A stretch of 64,000 nucleotides of DNA from Sulfobacillus acidophilus DSM 10332. Its GTDB lineage: Bacteria > Bacillota > Sulfobacillia > Sulfobacillales > Sulfobacillaceae. This document shows positions 16,588-24,920 of the stretch, piece by piece. The translations under genes and the position numbers were made by a program. The notes under the pieces were generated by a model that was not told the origin of the DNA, made no database searches, and saw only the letters and a list, made by a program, of their open reading frames with translations. Numbering within the stretch: the stretch's first letter is position 1; every line of letters starts with the position of its first letter. Where the stretch lies: NCBI GenBank assembly GCA_000237975.1, contig CP003179.1:1364001-1428000 (forward strand). Reading direction: 5' to 3'.

Positions 16588-16915
16588 ACTCGACCGGTTT
16601 TCCCGACAAATTTTGGTGAATGAAATCGGGTACGAAGGGCAACAGCGACTTCTGGCCAGCCGGGTGACCCTCGTAGCGCCGGACGGTCCCGGTCGCGATT
16701 TAGCGGCTCGCTATCTTCAAGCCTGCGGACTTACGGTCGCGGTCGAGGATGGGGACGGCGCCGTTATTCGCTATGCCGACGGTTTTTACGAGATTCCGGC
16801 CACCCACCGGGTGGGGGATTTCATGATCGGGTGGGGTCTAGCGGTTGCCCATGTCATTAAACGCATCGCCGAAGGGACGATATCCGAGGGGGGAGATCCA
16901 TGCGGCTCGCCTTAA
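16562..16915 (+). CDS. Small degenerate ThiF-like protein, putative partner of the preceding enzyme
   Basis: A 117-residue protein beginning with the MoeB/ThiF N-terminal signature (ELTNDELDRFSRQILV, then EIGYEGQQRLLASRVTLV). Where the P-loop should be it reads APDGPGRDLA, so the glycine motif is lost. The C-terminal part (MIGWGLAVAHVIKRIAEG) resembles the terminal helix of E1-like enzymes, with most of the catalytic core absent. It overlaps the previous gene by 26 nt and nadE by 16 nt. The pair looks like an E1 fold split into an active and an inactive chain, as in eukaryotic heterodimeric E1s. This is inference. Confidence 0.7.
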   Translation: MPWELTNDELDRFSRQILVNEIGYEGQQRLLASRVTLVAPDGPGRDLAARYLQACGLTVAVEDGDGAVIRYADGFYEIPATHRVGDFMIGWGLAVAHVIKRIAEGTISEGGDPCGSP

Positions 16916-18609
16916 TGCAAATCAATACCACGGTCGGGGATGTGACCGGCAATCTGAGACGGCTCTTGACCGGGCTGGAAGAGGCCCGCGATCAGGGTGC
17001 TCATCTGGTCCTGTTCCCGGAAATGAGTTTGTCGGGATATCCCCCGGAAGATTTGCTGTTTCGGCCCAGTTTCCTGAAAGCGGTCGAGGAGGCCGAAAAC
17101 ACGGTGGTGCAAGCGACACGGGGCTTGGCCGCGGTTTTTGGCTATCCTTATGATGCGGGGGGCGTTTTGTACAACGCCGCTTCGTTAGCGGCCGACGGTC
17201 GGCGGGTGCATCGTATTTTTAAGCATCATCTGCCGAATTATGACGTTTTTGACGAGATGCGGTATTTTTCACCGGGTCAGGACACCGCCATATTTACGTG
17301 GGGGCGGTGGACACTCGGGGTCTCGATTTGTGAAGACATCTGGTATCCCGATGGCCCCTATTTGGCGCAATCGCGCTCGGGCGCCAATTTGTTAATTAAT
17401 ATTAGTGCCTCCCCGTTTTCCCGCGGGAAAGGCCGGCGTCGTGAGGAGATGATGACGACGCGGGCCGACGACGCGGCCGCCTACTTAGCCTATGTCAATT
17501 TGGTCGGGGCGCAAGACGAGCTGGTTTTTGACGGGTTTAGTGCGGTATTCGGTCCTGACGGGCGTGTCCTGGCGCGGGCGGACGGGTTTCGGGAAGATCG
17601 GCTGGTGGTGGATTTGGACGATACGCCCGGACGCCATCGGCGTTGGATCGATCCTCGCTGGCGGCTACGGGGGGTACCGGAAGAGATTTCGGTAAAGACA
17701 TTGGCCATTCCTTTGCCGGAACCGGACTCGTCCTTGGCGCCGGTCACGGCCACTCCGGTGACCCCCTTTATGGATGACGTGGAGGCTCTCTATCACGCGT
17801 TAGTGACCGGGGTACGGGACTATATCGAGAAAAATCGTTTTGGTGACGTGGTCATAGGCTTATCGGGCGGAATCGACTCGGCCGTAACGGCCGTGATCGC
17901 TACGGATGCGCTAGGTGCCGGCCGGGTCCACGGGGTGTTTATGCCGTCGGCCATCACCTCCGACGAAAGTTACCGGGATGCGAAGGAATTGGCCGAACGC
18001 CTGGGCATCGAGTGGCGAGTGATTCCGATTGCCCCGGTGATGGATGCTTTTATGACCCAGTTGGCGCCGCATTTTGCCGGGCGTGCGCCCGATCTGACCG
18101 AGGAAAATTTGCAGGCCCGCATCCGAGGCACGCTTTTGATGGCGTTGTCGAATAAAATGGGCTGGCTGGTCCTGACCACGGGCAACAAAAGCGAGATGGC
18201 GACGGGATATAGCACGCTCTATGGGGACATGGCGGGAGGCTTCGCCGTGTTGAAGGATGTGTTAAAGACCGATGTGTTCCGATTGGCCCGTTGGATGAAT
18301 CGCGAGTCGGTGCGAATTCCGGAAAACGTGCTGATTAAGCCTCCGACGGCCGAACTGCGGCCGGGCCAAAAGGATGAGGATAGTCTTCCTCCATATGCTA
18401 TATTAGATCAGATCTTAATGGGGTACATCGAAAATGACTGGTCGGTCGAGTCCTTGATTCATGCGGGGTTAGATCCGGACGCCGTGCACTTAACGGTCCA
18501 GTTGGTGAACCGGAACGAATATAAACGGCGACAGGCGCCGGTGGGGATTAAGGTTACCCCTCGGGCGTTTGGACGCGACCGGCGAATGCCGATTACCGGC
18601 CGTTTTTGA
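16900..18609 (+). CDS. nadE: Glutamine-dependent NAD+ synthetase
   Basis: A 569-residue two-domain enzyme. Residues 1-265 are a nitrilase-type glutaminase with Glu in FPEMSLSGYPPED, Lys in IFKHHLPNYDVF and the nucleophile Cys144 in SICEDIW. The C-terminal synthetase has the PP-loop VIGLSGGIDSAVT and the TTGNKSEMATGY block. It makes NAD+ from deamido-NAD+ using glutamine nitrogen. ATG 16900 follows GGGGGGAG and overlaps the previous gene. Confidence 0.96.
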   Translation: MRLALMQINTTVGDVTGNLRRLLTGLEEARDQGAHLVLFPEMSLSGYPPEDLLFRPSFLKAVEEAENTVVQATRGLAAVFGYPYDAGGVLYNAASLAADGRRVHRIFKHHLPNYDVFDEMRYFSPGQDTAIFTWGRWTLGVSICEDIWYPDGPYLAQSRSGANLLINISASPFSRGKGRRREEMMTTRADDAAAYLAYVNLVGAQDELVFDGFSAVFGPDGRVLARADGFREDRLVVDLDDTPGRHRRWIDPRWRLRGVPEEISVKTLAIPLPEPDSSLAPVTATPVTPFMDDVEALYHALVTGVRDYIEKNRFGDVVIGLSGGIDSAVTAVIATDALGAGRVHGVFMPSAITSDESYRDAKELAERLGIEWRVIPIAPVMDAFMTQLAPHFAGRAPDLTEENLQARIRGTLLMALSNKMGWLVLTTGNKSEMATGYSTLYGDMAGGFAVLKDVLKTDVFRLARWMNRESVRIPENVLIKPPTAELRPGQKDEDSLPPYAILDQILMGYIENDWSVESLIHAGLDPDAVHLTVQLVNRNEYKRRQAPVGIKVTPRAFGRDRRMPITGRF

Positions 18610-18622
18610 AAGAGGGGAGATC

Positions 18623-19366
18623 ATGTCTGGACATTCCAAGTGGGCCAATATTAAGCGAAAAAAAGCAAAAGTGGACGCCCAAAAAGGGACGTTGTTTTCC
18701 CGGTTAACCAAGGAAATCATGGCCGCCGCCAAACGGGGCGGGGGTAACCCGGATACCAATTTTAAATTGCGGATTGCGATCGAAAAGGCCAAGGCGAACA
18801 ATTTGCCGGCCGCCAACATTGAGCGGGCCATTCGTCGGGCAACTGGTCAAGAGGCCGGGGTGCATTACGAAGAAGCGGTCTATGAAGGCTACGGGCCAGG
18901 CGGCACGGCCATTTACATGGATATTTTAACGGATAACCGTAATCGGACGGCAGGGGAAATCCGACACATCTTTTCTCGGCACGGCGGATCATTGGGGGAG
19001 ACCGGGTGCGTGGCCTGGATGTTTGAACCGAAGGGCCGCTTGGTGATTACCCAAACCGACTTGACCGAGGAAGAACTATTGGATATCGCGATTGAAGCCG
19101 GAGCAGACGACTTGGCGCGAGAAGACGACGAATATGTGGTGCTGACCGCGCCGGATGTGTTGGACCTGGTACGGCAAGCGTTCGAGGATCGTGGGATTCC
19201 CGTCGATGAAGCCGAGTTGGTGCGGCTACCCAAAACCACGGTGGCGGTAGAGGGTCGGGAGGCGGAGCAGCTCATGGAACTGTTGGAATTACTGGAAGAC
19301 CATGATGATGTGCAACGCGTCTACTCCAATGCCGACTTTCCCGATGACTGGGCGGAAGGGGCCTAG
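18623..19366 (+). CDS. yebC: YebC/PmpR family protein
   Basis: A 248-... residue-scale product (codons 18623-19363) that begins MSGHSKWANIKRKKAKVDAQ, the hallmark YebC N terminus, followed by KRGGGNPDTNFKLR and YEGYGPGGTAI. YebC-family proteins act in transcriptional control and, in newer work, in translation through difficult sequences. ATG 18623 follows AGAGGGGAG; the frame is open further upstream but extends into nadE. In many bacteria yebC precedes ruvC, as here. A strong terminator follows. Confidence 0.95.
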   Translation: MSGHSKWANIKRKKAKVDAQKGTLFSRLTKEIMAAAKRGGGNPDTNFKLRIAIEKAKANNLPAANIERAIRRATGQEAGVHYEEAVYEGYGPGGTAIYMDILTDNRNRTAGEIRHIFSRHGGSLGETGCVAWMFEPKGRLVITQTDLTEEELLDIAIEAGADDLAREDDEYVVLTAPDVLDLVRQAFEDRGIPVDEAELVRLPKTTVAVEGREAEQLMELLELLEDHDDVQRVYSNADFPDDWAEGA

Positions 19367-19386
19367 AGGTCCCTTCGGCGACGCGG

Positions 19387-19419
19387 CCTTTTGCCCAAGC
19401 GGCAAAAGGTCTTTTCTTT
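19387..19419 (+). terminator. Intrinsic terminator after yebC
   Basis: Perfect nine-pair stem CCTTTTGCC / GGCAAAAGG with a five-base loop (CAAGC), followed by TCTTTTCTTT. It separates yebC from ruvCAB. Confidence 0.88.
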
Positions 19420-19509
19420 CGCCTGGGTAGGAAAATGCCGGATCGGTGTCGTATACCTACCCAATGAACGAGAGATGTGACCAATTGGCGGAATAAGGGA
19501 TGACAGCAG

Positions 19510-20001
19510 GTGCGCGTATTAGGGATTGACCCGGGCACAGCCATTTTAGGCTGGGGGGTTGTCGAAATTCAGGGGGTTCAAGCCACCGCCCTTGATTATG
19601 GTGCGGTTCAAACCGCCAAGAGTCTGGCCGCCGCCGATCGTTTGGCGGTGATTTACTCCGCATTGCAAGAGATTGTCGCCCGCTGGCAGCCGGAGGCCGC
19701 CGCCGTGGAAAAACTCTACTTTGGCCAAAATACCCGCACCGCTTTGGACGTTGGCCAGGCGCGTGGGGTGGCGCTCTTGGTGCTGGCCCAAAATCACTTG
19801 CCGATGGTCGAACTGACGCCCGCCGAAGTCAAGCAGGCCATTACCGGTTACGGCCGGGCCGACAAGTCCCAAATGCAACGGATGGTCCAGCGTCTTTTGG
19901 GATTAGAGGCGATTCCGAAGCCCGACGATGCGGCCGATGCCTTGGCGATTGCGTTATCCGGCCACGATCGGCATCGGATGAGGGATCGGTGGGCGCCATG
20001 A
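19510..20001 (+). CDS. ruvC: Holliday junction resolvase RuvC
   Basis: A 163-residue RuvC. The catalytic Asp lies in LGIDPGTAILGWGVV, Glu in AAVEKLYFGQNTRTA, and the C-terminal acidic pair in KPDDAADALAIAL. It cuts Holliday junctions made during recombination, working with RuvAB. The GTG start at 19510 has only a weak ribosome site. It overlaps ruvA by 4 nt (ATGA). Confidence 0.95.
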   Translation: MRVLGIDPGTAILGWGVVEIQGVQATALDYGAVQTAKSLAAADRLAVIYSALQEIVARWQPEAAAVEKLYFGQNTRTALDVGQARGVALLVLAQNHLPMVELTPAEVKQAITGYGRADKSQMQRMVQRLLGLEAIPKPDDAADALAIALSGHDRHRMRDRWAP

Positions 20002-20606
20002 TTGTTCAGGTCGCGGGTACGTTAACGGCGGCTCAACCCGGCTATGTTATCGTCATGGCCCACGGGCTCGGTCTCGGGCTGGATATTCCGCGGGAGACGT
20101 ATGAACGGCTCCCGGGGGTGGGGTCACCCGTCCAGTTGTTTACGCATTTAATTGTCCGCGAGGATCAATGGCGGTTGATTGGGTTTGCGACGGAGCGGGA
20201 ACGGGCGGTGTTCCTAGACCTGATTGACATTAGCGGAGTCGGCGTCAAGGCGGCCTTAAGCGTCATGAGTCAATTAGGGATCCAAGGATTGGCGGAAGCC
20301 GTGCGGCAAGGTCAATGGAAGCTGATTCAAAAGGCTCCCGGGATAGGGGCAAAGATGGCGCAAAGGATTCAGCTGGAACTGGGCACGAAATGGGGCGGGA
20401 CGACCGAGGTTCTGGCCGAACCGGCGCTACCGCCGGACGCCGGCCCGGTGGACGATGAGGTGCTGGAAGCGTTACGCCTGTTGGGTTACCAAGACGGCGA
20501 GGCCCGTCGGGCCTTAGGTCAGGTAACCGCCGAGGAGGCGACGGAACGGCTTCGGCAGGCGCTGAGGTGGCTCGGGGGCGGACCACAAAGCCCCCCGAGG
20601 TCGTGA
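19998..20606 (+). CDS. ruvA: Holliday junction helicase subunit RuvA
   Basis: A 202-residue RuvA. It has an N-terminal OB fold (MIVQVAGTLTAAQPGYVIV), paired helix-hairpin-helix motifs (LIDISGVGVKAAL, QKAPGIGAKMAQRIQLEL) and a C-terminal domain (DEVLEALRLLGYQDGEA) that contacts RuvB. ATG 19998 overlaps the ruvC stop and is preferred over GTG 19989. Confidence 0.95.
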   Translation: MIVQVAGTLTAAQPGYVIVMAHGLGLGLDIPRETYERLPGVGSPVQLFTHLIVREDQWRLIGFATERERAVFLDLIDISGVGVKAALSVMSQLGIQGLAEAVRQGQWKLIQKAPGIGAKMAQRIQLELGTKWGGTTEVLAEPALPPDAGPVDDEVLEALRLLGYQDGEARRALGQVTAEEATERLRQALRWLGGGPQSPPRS

Positions 20607-20621
20607 GGAGGCATGACATTG

Positions 20622-21614
20622 ATGTCGACCCGGATAATTAGTCAGGAGTCGCAAGACGGGGATAATGATCTTCGGTTGCGTCCGGCGCGTCTCAGCGATT
20701 ATATTGGACAATCGGCTGTCAAAGAACGACTCGCGATTTTTATCGAAGCATCCAACCAACGGCGGGACGCGCTTGATCATGTCCTTTTATACGGGCCGCC
20801 GGGACTAGGGAAGACGACCTTGGCACATATTATCGCCAATGAACTCGGGGTGCATATTCGGTTCACGTCCGGCCCGGCGATTGAGCGGGCCGGGGACTTG
20901 GCCGCCATATTAACCAATCTGGAACCGGGTGATGTGCTCTTTATTGACGAAATCCACCGGTTGGCGCGGTCGGTGGAAGAGGTTTTATATCCGGCGATGG
21001 AGGATTTCGCCTTAGATTTGGTGTTGGGCAAAGGGCCTTCCGCCAGGTCGCTCCGTCTTGACTTGCCGAAGTTCACCCTGGTGGGCGCCACGACGCGAGC
21101 GGGGATGCTGAGTCCGCCGTTACGCGATCGTTTTGGGGTGTTGATTCACCTGGATTATTACCGGGCCGAGGATTTGGCCGAGATTGTCATGCGGTCGGCG
21201 CGGGTGCTCGGGGTTCCCATCGATCCCTTGGCGGCGGAGGAAATTGCTCGCCGGAGCCGGGGGACGCCCCGGATTGCCAACCGGCTCTTGCGCCGTCTGC
21301 GCGATTATGCGGAAGTCAAGGGGGACGGGGAAATTAGTTTGGCCATGGCGCTGGAAGGACTTGCGCTGTTGGAGGTCGATCCGGACGGGTTGGATCCGGT
21401 GGACCGGCGGTTACTGAAAAGCCTTTATGAACGATATGGCGGCGGCCCCGCGGGGCTTGAAACCTTAGCGGCGGCCATCGGGGAGGAAAAAGACACGTTG
21501 GAGGAAGTCATCGAGCCTTATTTGCTCCAGCAGGGATATATCCAACGGACCCCGCGCGGTCGCGTGCTGACTCCCCACGCGTATCAAAAAATGGGATTCG
21601 TCAGTCAGGTGTAA
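20622..21614 (+). CDS. ruvB: Holliday junction helicase ATPase RuvB
   Basis: A 330-residue AAA+ motor. Walker A is [11 protein letters not shown], Walker B FIDEIHRL, sensor 1 GATTRAGML, and a winged-helix C-terminal domain ends in [19 protein letters not shown] 20622 is chosen because GAGGAGG (20605-20611) is ten bases upstream; ATG 20613 is too close to that site. The IS110 element begins somewhere after this stop, where queA, tgt or yajC often follow in other Firmicutes. Confidence 0.95.
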   Translation: MSTRIISQESQDGDNDLRLRPARLSDYIGQSAVKERLAIFIEASNQRRDALDHVLLYGPPGLGKTTLAHIIANELGVHIRFTSGPAIERAGDLAAILTNLEPGDVLFIDEIHRLARSVEEVLYPAMEDFALDLVLGKGPSARSLRLDLPKFTLVGATTRAGMLSPPLRDRFGVLIHLDYYRAEDLAEIVMRSARVLGVPIDPLAAEEIARRSRGTPRIANRLLRRLRDYAEVKGDGEISLAMALEGLALLEVDPDGLDPVDRRLLKSLYERYGGGPAGLETLAAAIGEEKDTLEEVIEPYLLQQGYIQRTPRGRVLTPHAYQKMGFVSQV

Positions 21615-21746
21615 TCAGGCGGACAGGCCAACACGAGCGTCCTGTAAAGATGTGATTTTCGGCGAACTTTGACAGTTGAAGAAAAAAATCCCCCTTTGGT
21701 ACCGTTGTGGTGCAAACCTAACACGAGACCCAGGAGGATTTCTAAA

Positions 21747-22994
21747 ATGCATTCTACCGCGTCGATTGATCAACGCAAAGCCGCCGTCCAAGGCGCCGTG
21801 ATCGGAGGGGTGGACGTGTCCCAGGGCTGGCATTACATCCAGTGGTTGTTACCGAACGGCTTGTCGGCGGGTAAGCCGATTCGGTTCGTGAATACCCGTA
21901 GCGGGTTCGAGTCGATGTGGGCCCGGCGTCCGGTCGGGACCCGCCTCGTGATTGGGCTCGAGTCCACCGGCGTCTATTGGCGGCCGTTGGCGCATTGGCT
22001 CCGGCAACAACCCGGCGTGACCGTGGTCTTGGTCAATCCGTTACATACGCGCAAGCTCAAAGAAGTCGACGACCACACGCCCTCGAAAAATGACGCCAAG
22101 GATGCCGGGATTATTGCGCGGGCGGTCGCCGAGGGGCGGTATCTGCCTTGGACGCCCCGGGAGGGAGTCTGGAGCGAACTCGCCACCTTGTCGGTAACCC
22201 GGCGCCAGCAGAAAGCGGACGTGATTCGTTGGCACAATCGGATTCAGGGGTGGCTGGATGTGTATGCCCCGGAATTTCGCCGGGTTTTCAAAGCGTGGAA
22301 TGGATTGGCGGCCTTGTGGGTGCTGGATACCGTCCCCTTGCCGGCCGACGTGTTGGCATATCCCTTCGAGGACTTGGTCCAGGGTTTGCTGGCGGCCTCC
22401 CATCATCGTGTCGGCCGGAAGCGAGCTCAGGCGCTCGTGACCGCCTATCGTGACTCCATTGGGGTGCCCGGACACGCCAGTGCTCGTACCCAGTTGGCGG
22501 CGTACTGGGGACATTGGCGCGCGGCGTGCGCCGCGCTCGCCGCTACCGAAGCCGCGCAACAGGAATTGATGGCGGCGGTGCCGGGAGCCGACGCCTTGCG
22601 GGAGATTCCCGGTTTTGGCCCCGTGGTGATGGCGACCCTGCTGGGCGAATTGGGGAACTTGGCGCATTATGCCCATCCTCAGCAGGTGGTCCGCATGGCG
22701 GGCCTGAACGTGGTCTCGGACGGGTCCGGTAAGTATCAGGGGAAGACCCATCTCGCTAAGCGCGGGCGCGCGCAAGCCCGTCAGGTCGCGTATCAGGCGG
22801 CGGTCGCGGCCATTGCCCACGAGGGTCCGGCCCGGGCTTACTATCACGAACTCCGCCAGCGCCTGGCCCCGAAAGCGGCGTTGATCGCGCTGGCCTGCAA
22901 ACTCTTGCGGATCGCGTGGGCCTGTTGGCGGCATCAGACCCCGTACGATGCCAAACGGGCCTTTGCCCGGACCCTGACCGCGGCCGCCGCGTAA
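21747..22994 (+). CDS. IS110-family transposase (DEDD recombinase)
   Basis: A 415-residue transposase. The N-terminal RuvC-like domain shows the acidic residues in GGVDVSQGWH, GLESTGVYW and DAKDAGIIARA. The C-terminal transposase_20 domain has IPGFGPVVMATLLGELG, the catalytic-serine region of IS110 recombinases (AGLNVVSDGSGKYQG) and the KRGRAQARQVAYQAA block. ATG 21747 is chosen over upstream open frame because CAGGAGG lies 10 bases before it. It appears intact, so the element may be mobile. IS110 recombinases are guided by an element-encoded bridge RNA. Confidence 0.92.
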   Translation: MHSTASIDQRKAAVQGAVIGGVDVSQGWHYIQWLLPNGLSAGKPIRFVNTRSGFESMWARRPVGTRLVIGLESTGVYWRPLAHWLRQQPGVTVVLVNPLHTRKLKEVDDHTPSKNDAKDAGIIARAVAEGRYLPWTPREGVWSELATLSVTRRQQKADVIRWHNRIQGWLDVYAPEFRRVFKAWNGLAALWVLDTVPLPADVLAYPFEDLVQGLLAASHHRVGRKRAQALVTAYRDSIGVPGHASARTQLAAYWGHWRAACAALAATEAAQQELMAAVPGADALREIPGFGPVVMATLLGELGNLAHYAHPQQVVRMAGLNVVSDGSGKYQGKTHLAKRGRAQARQVAYQAAVAAIAHEGPARAYYHELRQRLAPKAALIALACKLLRIAWACWRHQTPYDAKRAFARTLTAAAA

Positions 22995-23004
22995 GACGGT
23001 GGGG

Positions 23005-23231
23005 ATCCCGGGACGTCTGGGACGAGGGAGAGGCATTCCTCCCTTCGGGCAAGTGACCGCTCTCGCGTATGGAGCGACACGAGACCCTGCATACGAGAAT
23101 CCACTCCCCTCGTCTGCACACGGAACGACCGCATCCTGAACAGAGGACGATACGGGCCAAGACCCTGTAACCCCATGGTAGGCTTCGGGAGGTCGCTCAT
23201 CTTACGTAGACGGTCGCAGAGGTCCCGGGAT
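23005..23231 (+). ncRNA. Candidate IS110 bridge RNA region
   Basis: The 3' non-coding end of the element is bracketed by a 10-bp inverted repeat, ATCCCGGGAC (23005-23014) and GTCCCGGGAT (23222-23231), extended by GTCT (23014-23017) facing AGAC (23208-23211). Inside are smaller stems such as GGGAG/CTCCC around 23036-23053 and CGTATG/CATACG around 23075-23098. The position downstream of the transposase fits IS1111-group bridge RNAs. No direct match to the target was established, and strand and limits are guesses. Confidence 0.45.
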
Positions 23232-23292
23232 TGAACAAAAATCTAGGAGAACAAGAGGATTCCCACAAAAAACTAAGGTAGGAGGCGTCGTT

Positions 23293-23571
23293 GTGGTGCA
23301 TCATACGACAGGCACATCGATTTACTGGGTATTTTTTCTGTTGCTGATCGGGATGACGGGGTGGATGTTTTGGCAACAATCCCGTCAACAAAAGACGCGC
23401 AAGGAGCTGCAGTCAAGCTTAAAATCGGGGGACCGGGTGGTCACCATCGGCGGCGTGATTGGAACGGTGCGTCAGGTCAAAGACAATCAGCTGGTCCTGG
23501 AGATTGCCGAGGGTGTCCGCATTCACGTGTTGAAATCGGCGATTGGCAGTAAATACGAAAGCAACGGGTAA
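23293..23571 (+). CDS. yajC: YajC, Sec translocase accessory subunit
   Basis: A 92-residue membrane protein with one N-terminal membrane segment (YWVFFLLLIGMTGWMFW), a basic stretch (QQSRQQKTRKELQ) and the YajC core LKSGDRVVTIGGVIGTVRQV. YajC associates with SecDF and YidC at the inner membrane. The GTG at 23293 is seven bases after AGGAGG. secD and secF do not follow; an unrelated gdh gene does. Confidence 0.93.
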   Translation: MVHHTTGTSIYWVFFLLLIGMTGWMFWQQSRQQKTRKELQSSLKSGDRVVTIGGVIGTVRQVKDNQLVLEIAEGVRIHVLKSAIGSKYESNG

Positions 23572-23593
23572 GGGCAATCCGTTGCCGGCCTTG

Positions 23594-23602
23594 TGCTATA
23601 AT
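23594..23602 (+). promoter_or_regulatory. Extended -10 promoter for glutamate dehydrogenase
   Basis: TGC plus a consensus TATAAT (23597-23602) forms an extended -10 element 40 nt before the gdh start. No convincing -35 is visible, which extended -10 promoters tolerate. Confidence 0.6.
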
Positions 23603-23642
23603 ACCGACGGTGTAGTCGGAAATTTCCAAGGAGGCGTTATCG

Positions 23643-24896
23643 GTGGCGGATACGTCACTTAATCCGTATGTACGGGCCCAACAGAGCTTCAAAGAGGCCG
23701 TCGAAACCTTGGGGCTGGAACCTGCTGTTTATGAAATTTTAAAACAGCCCATGCGCACATTTGAAGTGGCGGTGCCCTTTATTCGGGATGACGGGAATTT
23801 GCAAGTATTCACCGGTTACCGAGTTCAACATAATGACGCGTTAGGTCCCACCAAAGGGGGTCTCCGGTTTCATCCGAATGTCAATTTGGACGAGGTTAAA
23901 GCCCTCGCCATGTGGATGACGGTGAAGTGTGCTTTGTTGGAGTTGCCGTACGGCGGAGGCAAAGGTGGGATTGCCTGTGACGTGGATCAGTTGTCCGAAC
24001 GGGAGATTGAGCGTTTAAGCCGGGAATACATCCGGGCGATTAACCTGGTCATTGGGCCGGATAAAGATATTCCGGCGCCGGACGTGTCGACCAACCCGCA
24101 AATCATGGCGTGGATGGTAGACGAATATTCGCGTATTCGCGGGGAAAACACCTTTGGCTTGATTACCGGCAAGCCCCTGGTCATCGGCGGCTCCCGGGGA
24201 CGCGTGGAAGCGACGGGCCGGGGCCTGGTCTTTGCGACCCGGCAGTTGGCCAAAGAACTGGGCATTGAATTCGAAAAGGCTCGCGTGGCCGTACAAGGGT
24301 TCGGCAATGTCGGGTCGGTGGCGGCCGCGATTTCCCATGAGTTAGGGGCGACGGTGGTTGCGGTATCCGATAAGGACGGAGGCCTCTATAACGCGGGGGG
24401 GATTAATATCCCCGATTTATTGGAATATAAAAGGACTCATCGGGCCCTCAAAGGCTATCCGAAAGCGGAGCCGATTTCGAATCAGGAGCTGTTGGAACTA
24501 CCGGTCGATATCTTATTCCCGGCGGCACTGGAAAATCAAATCACCGCCGATAACGCCAAAAACATTCGCGCCAAAATCGTGGGCGAAGGGGCCAATGGGC
24601 CAACCACCCCCGAAGCCGACGCGATTTTGTTTGATAAAGGGGTTATGGTGGTACCCGACGTCTTGGGCAATGCCGGCGGTGTGACCGTTTCCTATTTTGA
24701 ATGGGTGCAAAATCAGACCCGTTTTTATTGGTCGGAAGAAGAGGTTAACCATCGGTTGGAAGAGTATATGTCACGGGCCATGGCTGAAATGCACCGGATG
24801 CACGAGCGCTATGGGGTCACCCTTCGTAAAGCGGCCTATTTGGTGGCTACCGAGCGGGTGGCGTCGGCCATGCGGGTGCGAGGCTGGTTAAAATAG
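23643..24896 (+). CDS. gdhA: Glutamate dehydrogenase
   Basis: A 417-residue Glu/Leu/Phe/Val dehydrogenase. The N-terminal substrate domain has GPTKGGLRFHPNVN and LPYGGGKGGIACD with the catalytic lysine; the Rossmann domain has VAVQGFGNVGSVAA. The length and KGGLRFHP spacing fit RocG/GudB-like hexameric NAD-type enzymes more than leucine dehydrogenases. It interconverts glutamate and 2-oxoglutarate plus ammonia. GTG 23643 follows AAGGAGG, and the gene has its own promoter. Confidence 0.93.
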   Translation: MADTSLNPYVRAQQSFKEAVETLGLEPAVYEILKQPMRTFEVAVPFIRDDGNLQVFTGYRVQHNDALGPTKGGLRFHPNVNLDEVKALAMWMTVKCALLELPYGGGKGGIACDVDQLSEREIERLSREYIRAINLVIGPDKDIPAPDVSTNPQIMAWMVDEYSRIRGENTFGLITGKPLVIGGSRGRVEATGRGLVFATRQLAKELGIEFEKARVAVQGFGNVGSVAAAISHELGATVVAVSDKDGGLYNAGGINIPDLLEYKRTHRALKGYPKAEPISNQELLELPVDILFPAALENQITADNAKNIRAKIVGEGANGPTTPEADAILFDKGVMVVPDVLGNAGGVTVSYFEWVQNQTRFYWSEEEVNHRLEEYMSRAMAEMHRMHERYGVTLRKAAYLVATERVASAMRVRGWLK

Positions 24897-24920
24897 CCGG
24901 GCAGGAAGTGGGGAACGGGG

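Larger units (their letters stand above)
21615..23270 (+). mobile_element. IS110-family insertion sequence between ruvB and yajC (limits approximate)
   Basis: A DEDD-type transposase gene sits in a 1.68-kb insert between ruvB and yajC, which are usually close neighbours. The non-coding flanks are about 130 nt upstream and 300 nt downstream of the transposase gene. I see no terminal inverted repeats or target duplication, as expected for IS110 elements, so the exact ends cannot be set. The long 3' flank suits the IS1111-type subgroup. Confidence 0.75.
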
